Shown in pieces: positions 19,469-28,753 of a stretch of 64,000 nt of DNA (the first letter of the stretch is position 1; each line of letters starts with the position of its first letter). The stretch lies in contig CACJTN010000004.1 of assembly GCA_902596325.1 (NCBI GenBank), positions 1 to 64,000 on the forward strand. The letters run 5' to 3'. Below the pieces are notes generated by a model. It was not told where the DNA came from and did no database searches. It saw only the letters and a program-made list of their open reading frames with translations. A program made the translations under genes and the position numbers. This DNA is from an uncultured Pelagibacteraceae bacterium. GTDB lineage: Bacteria > Pseudomonadota > Alphaproteobacteria > Pelagibacterales > Pelagibacteraceae.

Positions 19469-19633
19469 TTTTTTTATATAAATTCCTAAAAAACCATTAA
19501 ACAAAGAAACGCTTAAAATTATTAATTGCCCCTTAAAGGAGTAAAAGTTAAATGTAGGATAAAAACTAATTGCAACTGAAAATAATAAATATGTTATTAT
19601 AAATGGTTTGACAAATTTCTTTAAAGTTTCCAA
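19463..19633 (-). CDS. small (56 aa) putative membrane protein, below the ORF-track length cutoff
   Basis: Manual translation from TTG: METLKKFVKPFIITYLLFSVAISFYPTFNFYSFKGQLIILSVSLFNGFLGIYIKKL*. Overlaps the msrA 3' end by 13 bp and the 3' end of the DAO gene by 6 bp, filling the whole gap. Confidence 0.55.
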   Translation of the reverse strand: METLKKFVKPFIITYLLFSVAISFYPTFNFYSFKGQLIILSVSLFNGFLGIYIKKL

Positions 19634-20196
19634 ATTCTTTTAAGCACTTCCTCTCTTCCACAGCCTTTTTTATACATTAAGTAATTTAGTAAGTATTCTT
19701 GATAGTAATCTTGATGTTTATCTTCAGCTTTATAAAATATTTCAAATTCTCTTACATAAGTTACAACTCTTTTACTAAATTTATTCTCTATTTCTGAAAT
19801 ACTTTTTTCAATTTGATTTTTTTCATATGCATTTTGATAAAATGCTACAGATCTATAACTATAACCTTTATCACAAAATTGACCAAACGCATCAAATGGA
19901 TCAATATTTATCCAAAAATTTTTTAACAATTCATTATAAGAAACAATATTGTTATTATAAATAATCTCTACAACCTCAAAATGTCCCGTATCTCCAAAAG
20001 TAACTTCTTTATATGTGGGATTAGATGTAGTGCCACCAGAGTAACCAGAAATTACTTCTTTGACACCCTCTAGTTTTTCAAATGATTCTTCCATACACCA
20101 AAAACATCCACCTGCAAAATAAGCCTTATTTAAATTTTCAGAAAATGCGTAATTAATTGGTAATATTAAAAATAAAACTAAAGATATAACTTTCAT
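19621..20196 (-). CDS. msrA: peptide-methionine (S)-S-oxide reductase
   Basis: KAYFAGGCFWCMEESFEKLEGVKEVISGYSGGTTSNPTYKEV; HQDYYQEYL. Confidence 0.96.
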   Translation of the reverse strand: MKVISLVLFLILPINYAFSENLNKAYFAGGCFWCMEESFEKLEGVKEVISGYSGGTTSNPTYKEVTFGDTGHFEVVEIIYNNNIVSYNELLKNFWINIDPFDAFGQFCDKGYSYRSVAFYQNAYEKNQIEKSISEIENKFSKRVVTYVREFEIFYKAEDKHQDYYQEYLLNYLMYKKGCGREEVLKRIWKL

Positions 20197-20238
20197 TATA
20201 TCAGATTAGCTAAATTCAGATAATTGTGAATGATATAT

Positions 20239-20268
20239 AAGGTAGCTACCGTTTATAGTAGCTACCTT
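20239..20268 (-). terminator. hairpin between fdh and msrA; likely fdh transcript terminator/attenuator
   Basis: Perfect 11-bp stem AAGGTAGCTAC / GTAGCTACCTT with 8-nt loop (cgtttata), just 3' of the fdh stop. Confidence 0.65.
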
Positions 20269-20279
20269 GACTAAATTAA

Positions 20280-21479
20280 TTATGCTTTTTTATATTTAGC
20301 AGCTTCTTCAGATCCGCTTGTTGCAGATCCTTTACTGTATGAGTGAGCACCCATACCTGCTAACTGACCATCTTTGACAATCAAATATTGATTTCTAATT
20401 TCAGAACCATCAAAAAAACATTCTAAAATTTCTCTAACCCCATCTGCATATCTTGCTTGAGCAGTTAAAGATGTTCCAGATGTATGTGGTGTCATTCCAT
20501 GATTTGGCATACTTCTCCACACATGATCATTAGGAGCTGGTTGAGGAAACCAAACATCTCCTGCGTATCCACTTAATTGACCACTCTTCAATGCTTTCGC
20601 GATTGCATCACGGTTACATATTTTTCCTCTAGCAGTGTTAACAATATATGCTCCTTTTTTCATTTTACTGATCATAGCATCATCAAAAAGATTTTCAGTT
20701 TCCGGGTGAAGAGGACAATTAATTGTTACCACATCGCAAACTTTTACCATTGACTCTACAGTTTCATGAAATGTTAAATTCAATTCTTTTTCAACACTAT
20801 CGGGCAATCTATGTCTATCAAAGTAATGTAGATGAGTGTCAAATGGTTTCATTTTTCTTAATGCATCTAAACCAATTCTTCCAGCTGCAACTGTACCAAT
20901 ATGCATTCCTTCAACATCATATGATCTTTGTACAGCATCAGCTATATTCCAACCACCATCGTTAACTATTCTATGTTGATTATGATAATCTCTTACCATT
21001 GATACAATCATCATAACTATATGTTCTGCTACTGATCTTGAGTTACAGAAAGTTACCTCCACAACATCAATTTTATTATCCATTGCAGCTTGCAAATCAA
21101 CATGGTCAGAACCTATACCTGCAGTTATTGCCATTTTAAGATTTTTAGCTTTTGCAATTCTCTCTTTAGTTAAATAATATGGGAAGAATGGTTGAGAAAT
21201 AACAATATCTGCATCAACAATATGTTTATCAGCTTCACATCCATCTCCATCTTTACTATTAGTTACTATTAATTCGTGTCCATTGCTTTCTAAAAATTTC
21301 CTTAAACCAAGTTCACCTGATACACAGCCTAACAATTGTCCTGGAGTATAATCTCTACCTTTTGGTGATGGCAAAGTCATTCCGTCAGGATATTTTTCAA
21401 TTTTAGGTAATTGCGAAAGTGGATAAGATTTTGGCATTCCACCTTTTGGATCATCATATAATATACAAAGTACTTTCAT
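20280..21479 (-). CDS. fdh: NAD-dependent formate dehydrogenase
   Basis: MKVLCILYDDPKGGMPKSYP, YTPGQLLGCVSGELGLRKFLE, ITAGIGSDHVDLQAA, TVAAGRIGLDALRRMKPF-like motif, GYAGDVWFPQPAPNDHVWRSMPNHGMTPHTSGTSLTAQARYADG, C-terminus SKGSATSGSEEAAKYKKA. Confidence 0.95.
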   Translation of the reverse strand: MKVLCILYDDPKGGMPKSYPLSQLPKIEKYPDGMTLPSPKGRDYTPGQLLGCVSGELGLRKFLESNGHELIVTNSKDGDGCEADKHIVDADIVISQPFFPYYLTKERIAKAKNLKMAITAGIGSDHVDLQAAMDNKIDVVEVTFCNSRSVAEHIVMMIVSMVRDYHNQHRIVNDGGWNIADAVQRSYDVEGMHIGTVAAGRIGLDALRKMKPFDTHLHYFDRHRLPDSVEKELNLTFHETVESMVKVCDVVTINCPLHPETENLFDDAMISKMKKGAYIVNTARGKICNRDAIAKALKSGQLSGYAGDVWFPQPAPNDHVWRSMPNHGMTPHTSGTSLTAQARYADGVREILECFFDGSEIRNQYLIVKDGQLAGMGAHSYSKGSATSGSEEAAKYKKA

Positions 21480-21589
21480 TTTCTTTTTCTCCTTCTCAAT
21501 AAATTTTTATGAAATCTACTGTCTTATTTATAATAAAGTCTAGCATATAAAAGCATCTCTGCAAATAATATTTAGTTTCATTATAACTT

Positions 21590-22057
21590 TTATTTTTTTG
21601 GATACTGTTTTTTTAAGATAAATCTATTTAGAATTACTCCAAAGACTAAAACTAAAGCACTTCCAATTATAATGGGACTTATAATATAGTCAAAGGATGC
21701 AGATCCAATTATAACAATTATAGGATTTCCACCTGCAGGAGGGTGAGTAACAGAAGTTAAAATCATCAAGGAAACTCCAATTCCCACAGCAATTGGTATC
21801 ATTATATAAATTGGCAGTGGTATAAAATTTACAAAAATAACACCAACAATAGATGTCAATAAATGACCAAAAAATATATTTTTAGGTTGGGCAAATGGAC
21901 TCTCTGGGTATCCAAACAGCAAAACCATCGTTGACCCAAAAGATGCAATTAAAAAAATTCCGTACTCTGTTTTGTAAGTTAATAATGTTAAAAATCCAAT
22001 TGTTACAATTGAAAATACTCCTGCAATAAAAGCTTTTTTAAATTCTAATCCTTCCAT
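21590..22057 (-). CDS. HPP family membrane protein
   Basis: ASFGSTMVLLFGYPESPFAQPKNIFFGHLLTSIVG, LTSVTHPPAGGNPIIVI. Confidence 0.88.
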   Translation of the reverse strand: MEGLEFKKAFIAGVFSIVTIGFLTLLTYKTEYGIFLIASFGSTMVLLFGYPESPFAQPKNIFFGHLLTSIVGVIFVNFIPLPIYIMIPIAVGIGVSLMILTSVTHPPAGGNPIIVIIGSASFDYIISPIIIGSALVLVFGVILNRFILKKQYPKK

Positions 22058-22262
22058 AAAACAAAATATCCTTATTACAATTAGTTAAAATTTGATAACA
22101 AATAAAAATAACAAATTACAATCTGCAATTGTTTTTTTTTCTTGTTGAAGTTGTGTATTATTTTTTTTTTAGAATGTTTTTAAGAAATATTTGCACTACT
22201 TTAAGCAATGTGGTTTAATCATAACTACTAAGAATGTTTAACATACTTAAATAGGAGGGAAA

Positions 22263-23600
22263 ATGTTAGCAAAAACGTTTAAAAGGCTGGCATCTACGCT
22301 TACAGTAGTTGTAGCTTTATTTTCTTCACTCGCTATACCTCAAACTGCATCTAGTGCAGAAACTCAATACTTTCCAATTGCAAGTAGCCGTGTAGGACCT
22401 TACTCAGCTATGGGTACAGGTTATTATGGGGCACAAATTGATTACTTAAACTACGTCAATATGACTGGCGGAGTAAATGGTGTCATGCTTACTTGGCAGG
22501 AATGCGAAACTGAGTATAACGCAGTAAAAACAGTTGAGTGTTATCAGCGATTATTAGAAAAAGATGGTCAAAGAATTGTTGTGTTTGATACGTTAGGAAC
22601 ACCAGGAGCATACGCGGTAATTAACCGTATGGCTAAAGACAATGTTGTTTTAGCTCAATATGGTTATGGAAGAACTGACGGTGCCGATGGAAGAGTATGG
22701 CCTTGGGTATTCAATGCTGCAAGTCACTATTGGTCACAAATCGCAGTTAAATTAAAATTTATGGCTGAAATCGAAGGCGGTATCGATAAGATGAAAGGTA
22801 AAAAAATCGTTCACTTACACATTGACTCTGCTTACGGTAGAGAGCCACTACCAGCAATGAGAAAAATTTGCGCTGACTGGGGAACGGAGTTAGTAGAGAT
22901 TTCAATTCCACCTCCAGGACTAGAACAACAATCTCAGTGGCTGCAAATCAGAAAAGAGAAACCTGACTGGGTAACTTTCTGGGGTGCAGGTTCTGGTATG
23001 AACTCAACAGCAATGACTAACGCTGCTAGAATTAATTTTCCTAGAGATCGTATGATGTATGTAACTTTTGGAGCTGCCGAAGAGGATATGTATCCTGCAG
23101 GTGATGCAGCAATAGGAACATACGCAGTAGCAAATGCTTTACCAGGTGAATATCCGCTTGTTAAAGACATTAAAGCTAAAGTATATGGTGCTGGAAAAGG
23201 AAACTTAGCAGATGAAAGTAGAATTGGTTCAGTATATTGGAATAGAGGACTAGGTGCTGCTGTTATGTGGATTGAGGGTTTAAGAAACGCTCAAAAAATG
23301 CATAACAAAGTTGGTAAAGCAGTAAATGGTGCTGAGTTTAGAGATGGTTATGAAGCAATTAACATGACTGAAGCTAGAATGAAAGAGCTAGGTGTTGACG
23401 GAATGTTAGCTCCATTTGCTATTTCATGTGCGAACCATGAAGGTGCTGGTAAATTTGCTGTAATGCAATGGGATGGAGAGAAATTCAATCAGGTAACTGG
23501 TTGGGAAGCTCCATTGGACCCTGCATTTATTAGAGGACTAGTAGAAACTTCTGCAGCTAAATTTGCTAAAGAAAACAACATAACACCTAAGAAGTGTTAA
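22263..23600 (+). CDS. branched-chain-amino-acid-type ABC transporter substrate-binding protein
   Basis: Signal peptide (SLAIPQTASSAETQ), LivJ-like fold (GYYGAQIDYLNYVNMTGGVNG), followed by two ATPases and two permeases. Confidence 0.9.
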   Translation: MLAKTFKRLASTLTVVVALFSSLAIPQTASSAETQYFPIASSRVGPYSAMGTGYYGAQIDYLNYVNMTGGVNGVMLTWQECETEYNAVKTVECYQRLLEKDGQRIVVFDTLGTPGAYAVINRMAKDNVVLAQYGYGRTDGADGRVWPWVFNAASHYWSQIAVKLKFMAEIEGGIDKMKGKKIVHLHIDSAYGREPLPAMRKICADWGTELVEISIPPPGLEQQSQWLQIRKEKPDWVTFWGAGSGMNSTAMTNAARINFPRDRMMYVTFGAAEEDMYPAGDAAIGTYAVANALPGEYPLVKDIKAKVYGAGKGNLADESRIGSVYWNRGLGAAVMWIEGLRNAQKMHNKVGKAVNGAEFRDGYEAINMTEARMKELGVDGMLAPFAISCANHEGAGKFAVMQWDGEKFNQVTGWEAPLDPAFIRGLVETSAAKFAKENNITPKKC

Positions 23601-23622
23601 GGTTGACCTTAATATAAAAATT

Positions 23623-23683
23623 ATATTGGGGGAGAAAAAATGTTTTTGAATTTTTCGAAAATTTTTATAAACTCCCCCAATAT
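23623..23683 (+). terminator. long-stem hairpin between substrate-binding protein and downstream ABC genes (candidate attenuator/mRNA stabiliser)
   Basis: ATATTGGGGGAG (23623-23634) and CTCCCCCAATAT (23672-23683) form a perfect 12-bp stem with unusually G/C-rich bases for this genome. Confidence 0.75.
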
Positions 23684-23721
23684 TAAATTCTAAATTATTA
23701 TACTAGAGGGATATAAAATTT

Positions 23722-24543
23722 ATGAGTTCTGCGTCTGGAAACATTTTAGAACTTAAAAATGTCAAAGTTGTTTACGACAACGTTATTTTAGCTTTACACG
23801 ATGTAACTCTTAACGTGCCTAAGGGAAAAATAGTTGCTTTATTAGGTGGTAATGGAGCTGGAAAAAGCACAACTTTAAAATCAATATCTACAATGTTAGC
23901 ATCTGAACGTGGAAAAGTTACAGGTGGCACCATCAATTATGATGGAAACGCTATTGAAAAACAAAACCCTTCACAAATGGTTAATATGGGAATGGTTCAA
24001 GTTTTAGAGGGAAGAAGATGTTTTGGACATTTGACGGTAGAAGAAAATATTATAAGTGGTGCGTATTCAAGAAAATTATCAAGAGGAGATATAAATCAAG
24101 AATTAGAGAAAATTTACGGATACTTTATAAGACTTAAAGAAAGAAGAAAAAGTCAAGCAGGTTTTACTTCAGGCGGAGAACAGCAAATGATAGCAGTTGC
24201 TAGGGCGATGATGGCGAAACCAAAAATGTTATTGTTAGATGAGCCATCAATGGGACTGGCACCCCAGCTTGTTGCTGAAATATTTAATATTGTAAAGGAA
24301 TTAAACGAAAAAGAAGGGGTAAGCGTTTTACTTGCAGAGCAAAATACTAATGTGGCATTAAAAAATTCTGATCACGGTTATATTATAGAAACAGGAAAAG
24401 TGATGTTAGAGGGCACAGCAAAAAGCCTGCTAAATGATGATAAAGTAAAAGAATTATATTTAGGTATTTCTAAAGAAGGAAGAAAAAACTTTAGAGATGT
24501 GCTTAAAGAAGAAGGAAAAAAGAAGAAAAAAAAGGTTAATTAA
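23722..24543 (+). CDS. ABC transporter ATP-binding protein (LivF-like)
   Basis: Walker A LLGGNGAGKSTTLKS, signature TSGGEQQMIAVARAMMAKPKMLLLDEPSMGLAPQLV. Confidence 0.93.
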   Translation: MSSASGNILELKNVKVVYDNVILALHDVTLNVPKGKIVALLGGNGAGKSTTLKSISTMLASERGKVTGGTINYDGNAIEKQNPSQMVNMGMVQVLEGRRCFGHLTVEENIISGAYSRKLSRGDINQELEKIYGYFIRLKERRKSQAGFTSGGEQQMIAVARAMMAKPKMLLLDEPSMGLAPQLVAEIFNIVKELNEKEGVSVLLAEQNTNVALKNSDHGYIIETGKVMLEGTAKSLLNDDKVKELYLGISKEGRKNFRDVLKEEGKKKKKKVN

Positions 24544-25334
24544 TGACTGAAAGAAATTTTCCAATTGGAGGGCCAGTTTTAGAGGTAAAGAATATTTCTT
24601 TAAGTTTTGGCGGTGTAAAAGCGATTACAGATACGTCATTTAATGTTTTAGAACATGAAATAAGAGCAATCATTGGACCAAATGGGGCAGGAAAAAGCTC
24701 AATGTTAAACTGCATTAATGGTATCTATAAACCTCAAGTAGGGTCTGTTACTTACAAAGGAGAAGAAGTTCAAAAGGTTACCCCAAATATTATGGCGCAA
24801 AAGGGAATATCGAGAACATTTCAAAACTTGGCTTTATTTAAAAGAATGTCAGTTTTGGATAATATTCTAGTTGGACGAAAACTTCATACAACTTCAAACT
24901 TTATGGAGGTAGCATTACAATTACCTAAAGCAAAAAGAGAAGAAAAAGTTAATAGGGACAGGTGTGAGGAGATAGTGGAATTTTTAGAAATCGACGATAT
25001 TAAGAATACACCAGTAGGAAAGTTACCTTATGGTTTACAAAAAAAAGTAGAACTCGGAAGAGCCTTAGCAACAGATGCAAATTTAATATTATTAGATGAA
25101 CCAATGGCAGGAATGAATGTAGAAGAAAAAAGAGAAATGTGTAGATTTATTCTTAAAGTAAATGACGAAATAGGAACTACTATGGTTTTGATTGAACATG
25201 ATATGGGAGTAGTAATGGATATATCAGATAGAGTTGTAGTATTGGATTACGGTAAAGTTATAGGTGACGGAACACCAGATGAAGTAAGATCTAATCAAAG
25301 AGTTATTGATGCGTATTTAGGGGTAGAACACTAG
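24543..25334 (+). CDS. ABC transporter ATP-binding protein (LivG-like)
   Basis: IIGPNGAGKSSMLNCINGIYKPQVG, GISRTFQNLALFKRMSVLDNILVGR, LPYGLQKKVELGRALATDANLILLDEPMAGMN. Confidence 0.93.
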   Translation: MTERNFPIGGPVLEVKNISLSFGGVKAITDTSFNVLEHEIRAIIGPNGAGKSSMLNCINGIYKPQVGSVTYKGEEVQKVTPNIMAQKGISRTFQNLALFKRMSVLDNILVGRKLHTTSNFMEVALQLPKAKREEKVNRDRCEEIVEFLEIDDIKNTPVGKLPYGLQKKVELGRALATDANLILLDEPMAGMNVEEKREMCRFILKVNDEIGTTMVLIEHDMGVVMDISDRVVVLDYGKVIGDGTPDEVRSNQRVIDAYLGVEH

Positions 25335-25336
25335 TT

Positions 25337-26245
25337 ATGGCGGATCAAATATTATTTTTTATTGAAGTTGTAGTTGGTGGCTTGCTTGCAGGCACGATGT
25401 ATTCTCTTGTGGCTTTAGGATTTGTTTTAATTTACAAAGCTTCAGCTACATTTAACTTTTCTCAAGGGGCTATGGTATTCTTTGCAGTTCTTGCATTCGT
25501 TGGTTTTATGCAAGACTTTAATGTACCATTTGTTTTAGCGTTCTTTTTAGCTGTGTTCTTAATGATTATCGTAGGTTTATGCACTGAAAGACTAGTTTTA
25601 AGACCTTTAATGAACCAGAGCGAAGATACTTTGCTTATGGCAACTATAGGACTAGGTTATGTTTTAGAAGGTCTTGCTCAAGCAATGTGGGGCGTGGAGG
25701 TGAGAAGATTAGATTTAGGGATTAAAGATTTTCCAATTCCATGGATTGCTGATAACTTGAAATTATTTATTAGTGCGATTGACCTAACTGCTGGAATAGT
25801 TGCGTTTGGTATGATTATAGGTCTTACTCTATTATTTAAATATACCAAAATGGGACTTGGTCTAAGAGCAGTAGCAGATGATGCTGGTGCAGCAAGTTCT
25901 ATTGGAATTCCCTTAAAACATATAATGCTTCTTGTGTGGTCGGCAGCTGGTGTAGTTGCTTTAGTTGCAGGAATGATGTGGGGGGCAAGAGCTGGGGTAC
26001 AATTTGCATTAGTTGATTTAGCATTGAAAGCGCTTCCAGTGCTTATCATTGGTGGATTTTCTTCAATTCCTGGAGCCATAATTGGCGGTTTATTGATTGG
26101 GGCCGTTGAAAAAGTTCTAGAGGTATATATTGGACCATTTTTTGGAGGGGCCATCGAGGGATGGGCGCCATACGTATTAGCAATTTTCTTTTTGTTATAT
26201 AGACCTGAAGGTTTATTTGGAGAAAAAATTATTAGGAGAGTTTAA
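25337..26245 (+). CDS. branched-chain-type ABC transporter permease (LivH-like)
   Basis: GGLLAGTMYSLVALGFVLIYKASATFNFSQGAMVFF; GLRAVADDAGAASSIGIPLKHIMLLVWSAAG. Confidence 0.92.
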   Translation: MADQILFFIEVVVGGLLAGTMYSLVALGFVLIYKASATFNFSQGAMVFFAVLAFVGFMQDFNVPFVLAFFLAVFLMIIVGLCTERLVLRPLMNQSEDTLLMATIGLGYVLEGLAQAMWGVEVRRLDLGIKDFPIPWIADNLKLFISAIDLTAGIVAFGMIIGLTLLFKYTKMGLGLRAVADDAGAASSIGIPLKHIMLLVWSAAGVVALVAGMMWGARAGVQFALVDLALKALPVLIIGGFSSIPGAIIGGLLIGAVEKVLEVYIGPFFGGAIEGWAPYVLAIFFLLYRPEGLFGEKIIRRV

Positions 26246-26247
26246 TT

Positions 26248-27279
26248 ATGAAGCCAATTTTCATGACATATACAAGAGGTGATCTAATCAATCTTGCTAT
26301 ATTATTAATTGTAGGAGTTGTAGTTATACCTATGACAGTATCATCTGGATACTGGTATACTTCAATATTAATTCCATGGTTATGTCTAGCTTTAGCTACG
26401 ATTGGACAACAGATTATTATGGGATACACAGGTCAACTAGCTCTCGGTGCTGCAGGATTTATGGCAGCTGGCGCATTTGCATGTTTTAATTTAATATTAA
26501 GAGTTCCGGGTATTCCTTTTGTGGCTGCATTATTGATATCAGGATTAATTGCTGCAGCATTTGGTATATTATTCGGATTACCCAGTTTAAGAGTAAGGGG
26601 AATTTATTTAATGGTTGCAACACTTGCATCCCAATTTTTCATTATATGGATGATTGATAAATTTGGTTGGTTTAAAAATTACGACTCTTCAGGAATTATC
26701 ACTGCCCAAGATATAGTAATTATGGGAAAACCATTTACTTCGCCTGTTGAAATGTATTTAGTTATTGTTGCCGTGGTAACGCCGATGACACTAATTGCAA
26801 TGAATATGGCAAGAGGAAGTACTGGAAGAAATTGGATGTCAGTAAGAGACATGGATATAGCTGCAGAGTCAATGGGAGTATCGTTGCTTAAAACAAAATT
26901 ACAAGCATTTGCAATAAGTTCATTTTATTGTGGTGTTGCCGGAGCTCTTTTTGCATTTACATATTTGAAATCATTAGAACCAGTAGCATTTGACATTAAA
27001 TTATCCTTTAAGGTTCTATTTATGGTTATATTGGGTGGCCTAGGAACAATAAATGGTGCATTTATTGGGGCTGCATTTATCTTATTATTCCCTGTATTAC
27101 TTAATTATATAGGAAACAATGTATTTCACGGAGCAATAGATGCCACAATTATATCAGCAATTGAACAGGTCGTATTTGGTGTCTTAATGATAATATTTAT
27201 GATTTATGAGCCTCTTGGAATGGCAAAATTATGGGAAACTATAAAGATTAAAATTGCTGGGTTGTTTTCAAAAAAATAA
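26248..27279 (+). CDS. branched-chain-type ABC transporter permease (LivM-like)
   Basis: GQQIIMGYTGQLALGAAGFMAAGAF, GLPSLRVRGIYLMVATLASQF, GALFAFTYLKSLEPVAFDIKLSFKVLFMVILGGLGTINGAFIGAAFI. Confidence 0.92.
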   Translation: MKPIFMTYTRGDLINLAILLIVGVVVIPMTVSSGYWYTSILIPWLCLALATIGQQIIMGYTGQLALGAAGFMAAGAFACFNLILRVPGIPFVAALLISGLIAAAFGILFGLPSLRVRGIYLMVATLASQFFIIWMIDKFGWFKNYDSSGIITAQDIVIMGKPFTSPVEMYLVIVAVVTPMTLIAMNMARGSTGRNWMSVRDMDIAAESMGVSLLKTKLQAFAISSFYCGVAGALFAFTYLKSLEPVAFDIKLSFKVLFMVILGGLGTINGAFIGAAFILLFPVLLNYIGNNVFHGAIDATIISAIEQVVFGVLMIIFMIYEPLGMAKLWETIKIKIAGLFSKK

Positions 27280-27366
27280 ATGAATAGAAGAACAAGACTT
27301 ATTTTAGCGCTCATACTAGGTATTGGTATTGGTCTTATGGTTAAAAATAATTTTATTATTGGATAG
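27280..27366 (+). CDS. 28-aa putative single-TM small membrane protein abutting the ABC permease
   Basis: ATG immediately after the permease TAA: MNRRTRLILALILGIGIGLMVKNNFIIG*; basic N-terminus plus hydrophobic helix. Confidence 0.6.
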   Translation: MNRRTRLILALILGIGIGLMVKNNFIIG

Positions 27367-27368
27367 AT

Positions 27369-27764
27369 TTAATTTTTTATCTTCAAAGCTTCAACTATCG
27401 CATTAATTGGAAGGTATATACAATTCTTCCTTTTATAATTTTTTTTATTAAAAATTTTAAACAATTTTCCTTCGATACTTATCTCTTGGTTATGATAAAA
27501 TTTATTAATTAGCTTTATTTTTTGTATTACAGACTTTAAATTTTTATTAATTATATTTTTAGTTATTAGACTTGCAGATGCTTGACAGTATATACATGAT
27601 TTAGTTTCATAACCTACATCTTTTATTATGTTTTTTTTTAAGTTAATTTTTAATTTAATGTAATCACCGCACATTGGATTTTTCTTTAATGCACTATGAG
27701 TGAAATTTTCCAATTTTTTCATATTTTTAGTATCTGAAGCGATCTTTAAAATATCTAAATCCAT
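27369..27764 (-). CDS. SufU/IscU-like Fe-S scaffold family protein
   Basis: NPMCGDYIKLKINLK...SCIYCQASASLITKNI...RKNCIYLPINAIVEAL: the three Cys positions and ASAS motif of the SufU/NifU N-terminal family. Confidence 0.8.
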   Translation of the reverse strand: MDLDILKIASDTKNMKKLENFTHSALKKNPMCGDYIKLKINLKKNIIKDVGYETKSCIYCQASASLITKNIINKNLKSVIQKIKLINKFYHNQEISIEGKLFKIFNKKNYKRKNCIYLPINAIVEALKIKN

Positions 27765-27847
27765 AAAGTCCTAATTTACACTGTAATTGAAATATTTTTA
27801 ATATTTATTTTCTTGTGTAGAAAAAAAATAAGTATTAAAAATTGCAA

Positions 27848-28753
27848 ATGTTAGAGCTTAAAAATCAGAAAGCGGCAGTTCCTATTGTATTATTTGCAGG
27901 ATTATTTTGGTCGTTAGGTCCATACGTAGTTAGAAATATAGACGCAGCCAACACAGTGCCTTGGCAATATCTTTTCACCAGGGGAATAGTAATCTTTTTG
28001 CTATTAAACTGTTTTTTATATTTTGAAGAAGGAATTAAATTTTATAAAAATTATTTAAAAGTTGGTTTATCTGGAATTTTAGGGGGGTTAGGTCTTGCAA
28101 TTGCAATGATATCTTTTATATGGTCAATTACAAATACATCTGCAGCAATTACATTATTGTGTTTAGCTGCAATGCCATTCATAACGGCTTTATTAAGTTT
28201 TTTATTTCTTAAAGAAAAAATTTCATTAAGTGTTTGGCTTACAATAATACTTGCTGCAATTGGAATTGTAATAATGGCTGTTGGAAATAAAAATACAGGA
28301 TCTATTATAGGTCTAATTTTTGGATTAGCTTCTGCATTAGGTTTTGCAATATTTTCTGTAACTCTTCGATGGAGAAGACAGACACCAAAATTTACAACAG
28401 TATCAATTGCAGGTTTAATATGCGCAATTATTTCAGGTTTTGTAATTTTAAATCAGGATTTAAATTTTTTATCCTCTAGTAAAAATCAAGCTTTATTTGC
28501 TACACATGGTTCTTTAGTATGCATTGGTCTTATTTTATACTCTATGGGCTCAAAACATATCCAGGCAGCTGAACTTACACTTTTATCACTAACAGAGGTT
28601 ATTGGTGGAATATTTTGGGTGTGGTTACCGTGGCTAGGAATTAATGAAATCCCATCAAACAATACTATAATCGGAGGATTTTTAATCTTTGTATCTATAT
28701 TTTATTACAGTTTAATTATTCAAAATAACAAAAGGTTTATAGGTTTAAATTAG
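27848..28753 (+). CDS. DMT superfamily (EamA) transporter
   Basis: Ten hydrophobic segments; GLGLAIAMISFIWSITNTSAAITLLCLAAMPFITALLSFLFLKEKIS. Confidence 0.85.
   Translation: MLELKNQKAAVPIVLFAGLFWSLGPYVVRNIDAANTVPWQYLFTRGIVIFLLLNCFLYFEEGIKFYKNYLKVGLSGILGGLGLAIAMISFIWSITNTSAAITLLCLAAMPFITALLSFLFLKEKISLSVWLTIILAAIGIVIMAVGNKNTGSIIGLIFGLASALGFAIFSVTLRWRRQTPKFTTVSIAGLICAIISGFVILNQDLNFLSSSKNQALFATHGSLVCIGLILYSMGSKHIQAAELTLLSLTEVIGGIFWVWLPWLGINEIPSNNTIIGGFLIFVSIFYYSLIIQNNKRFIGLN

Noticed and set aside
22140-22262. Possible leader RNA/riboswitch upstream of the LIV-type SBP
   Set aside because: No recognisable aptamer consensus; only poly-T tracts and a short repeated agaatgttt, insufficient support.
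25678-26154. 158-aa minus-strand ORF
   Set aside because: Antisense shadow of the LivH-like permease; Pro/Ser/Thr/Ile-rich with no domain signature.
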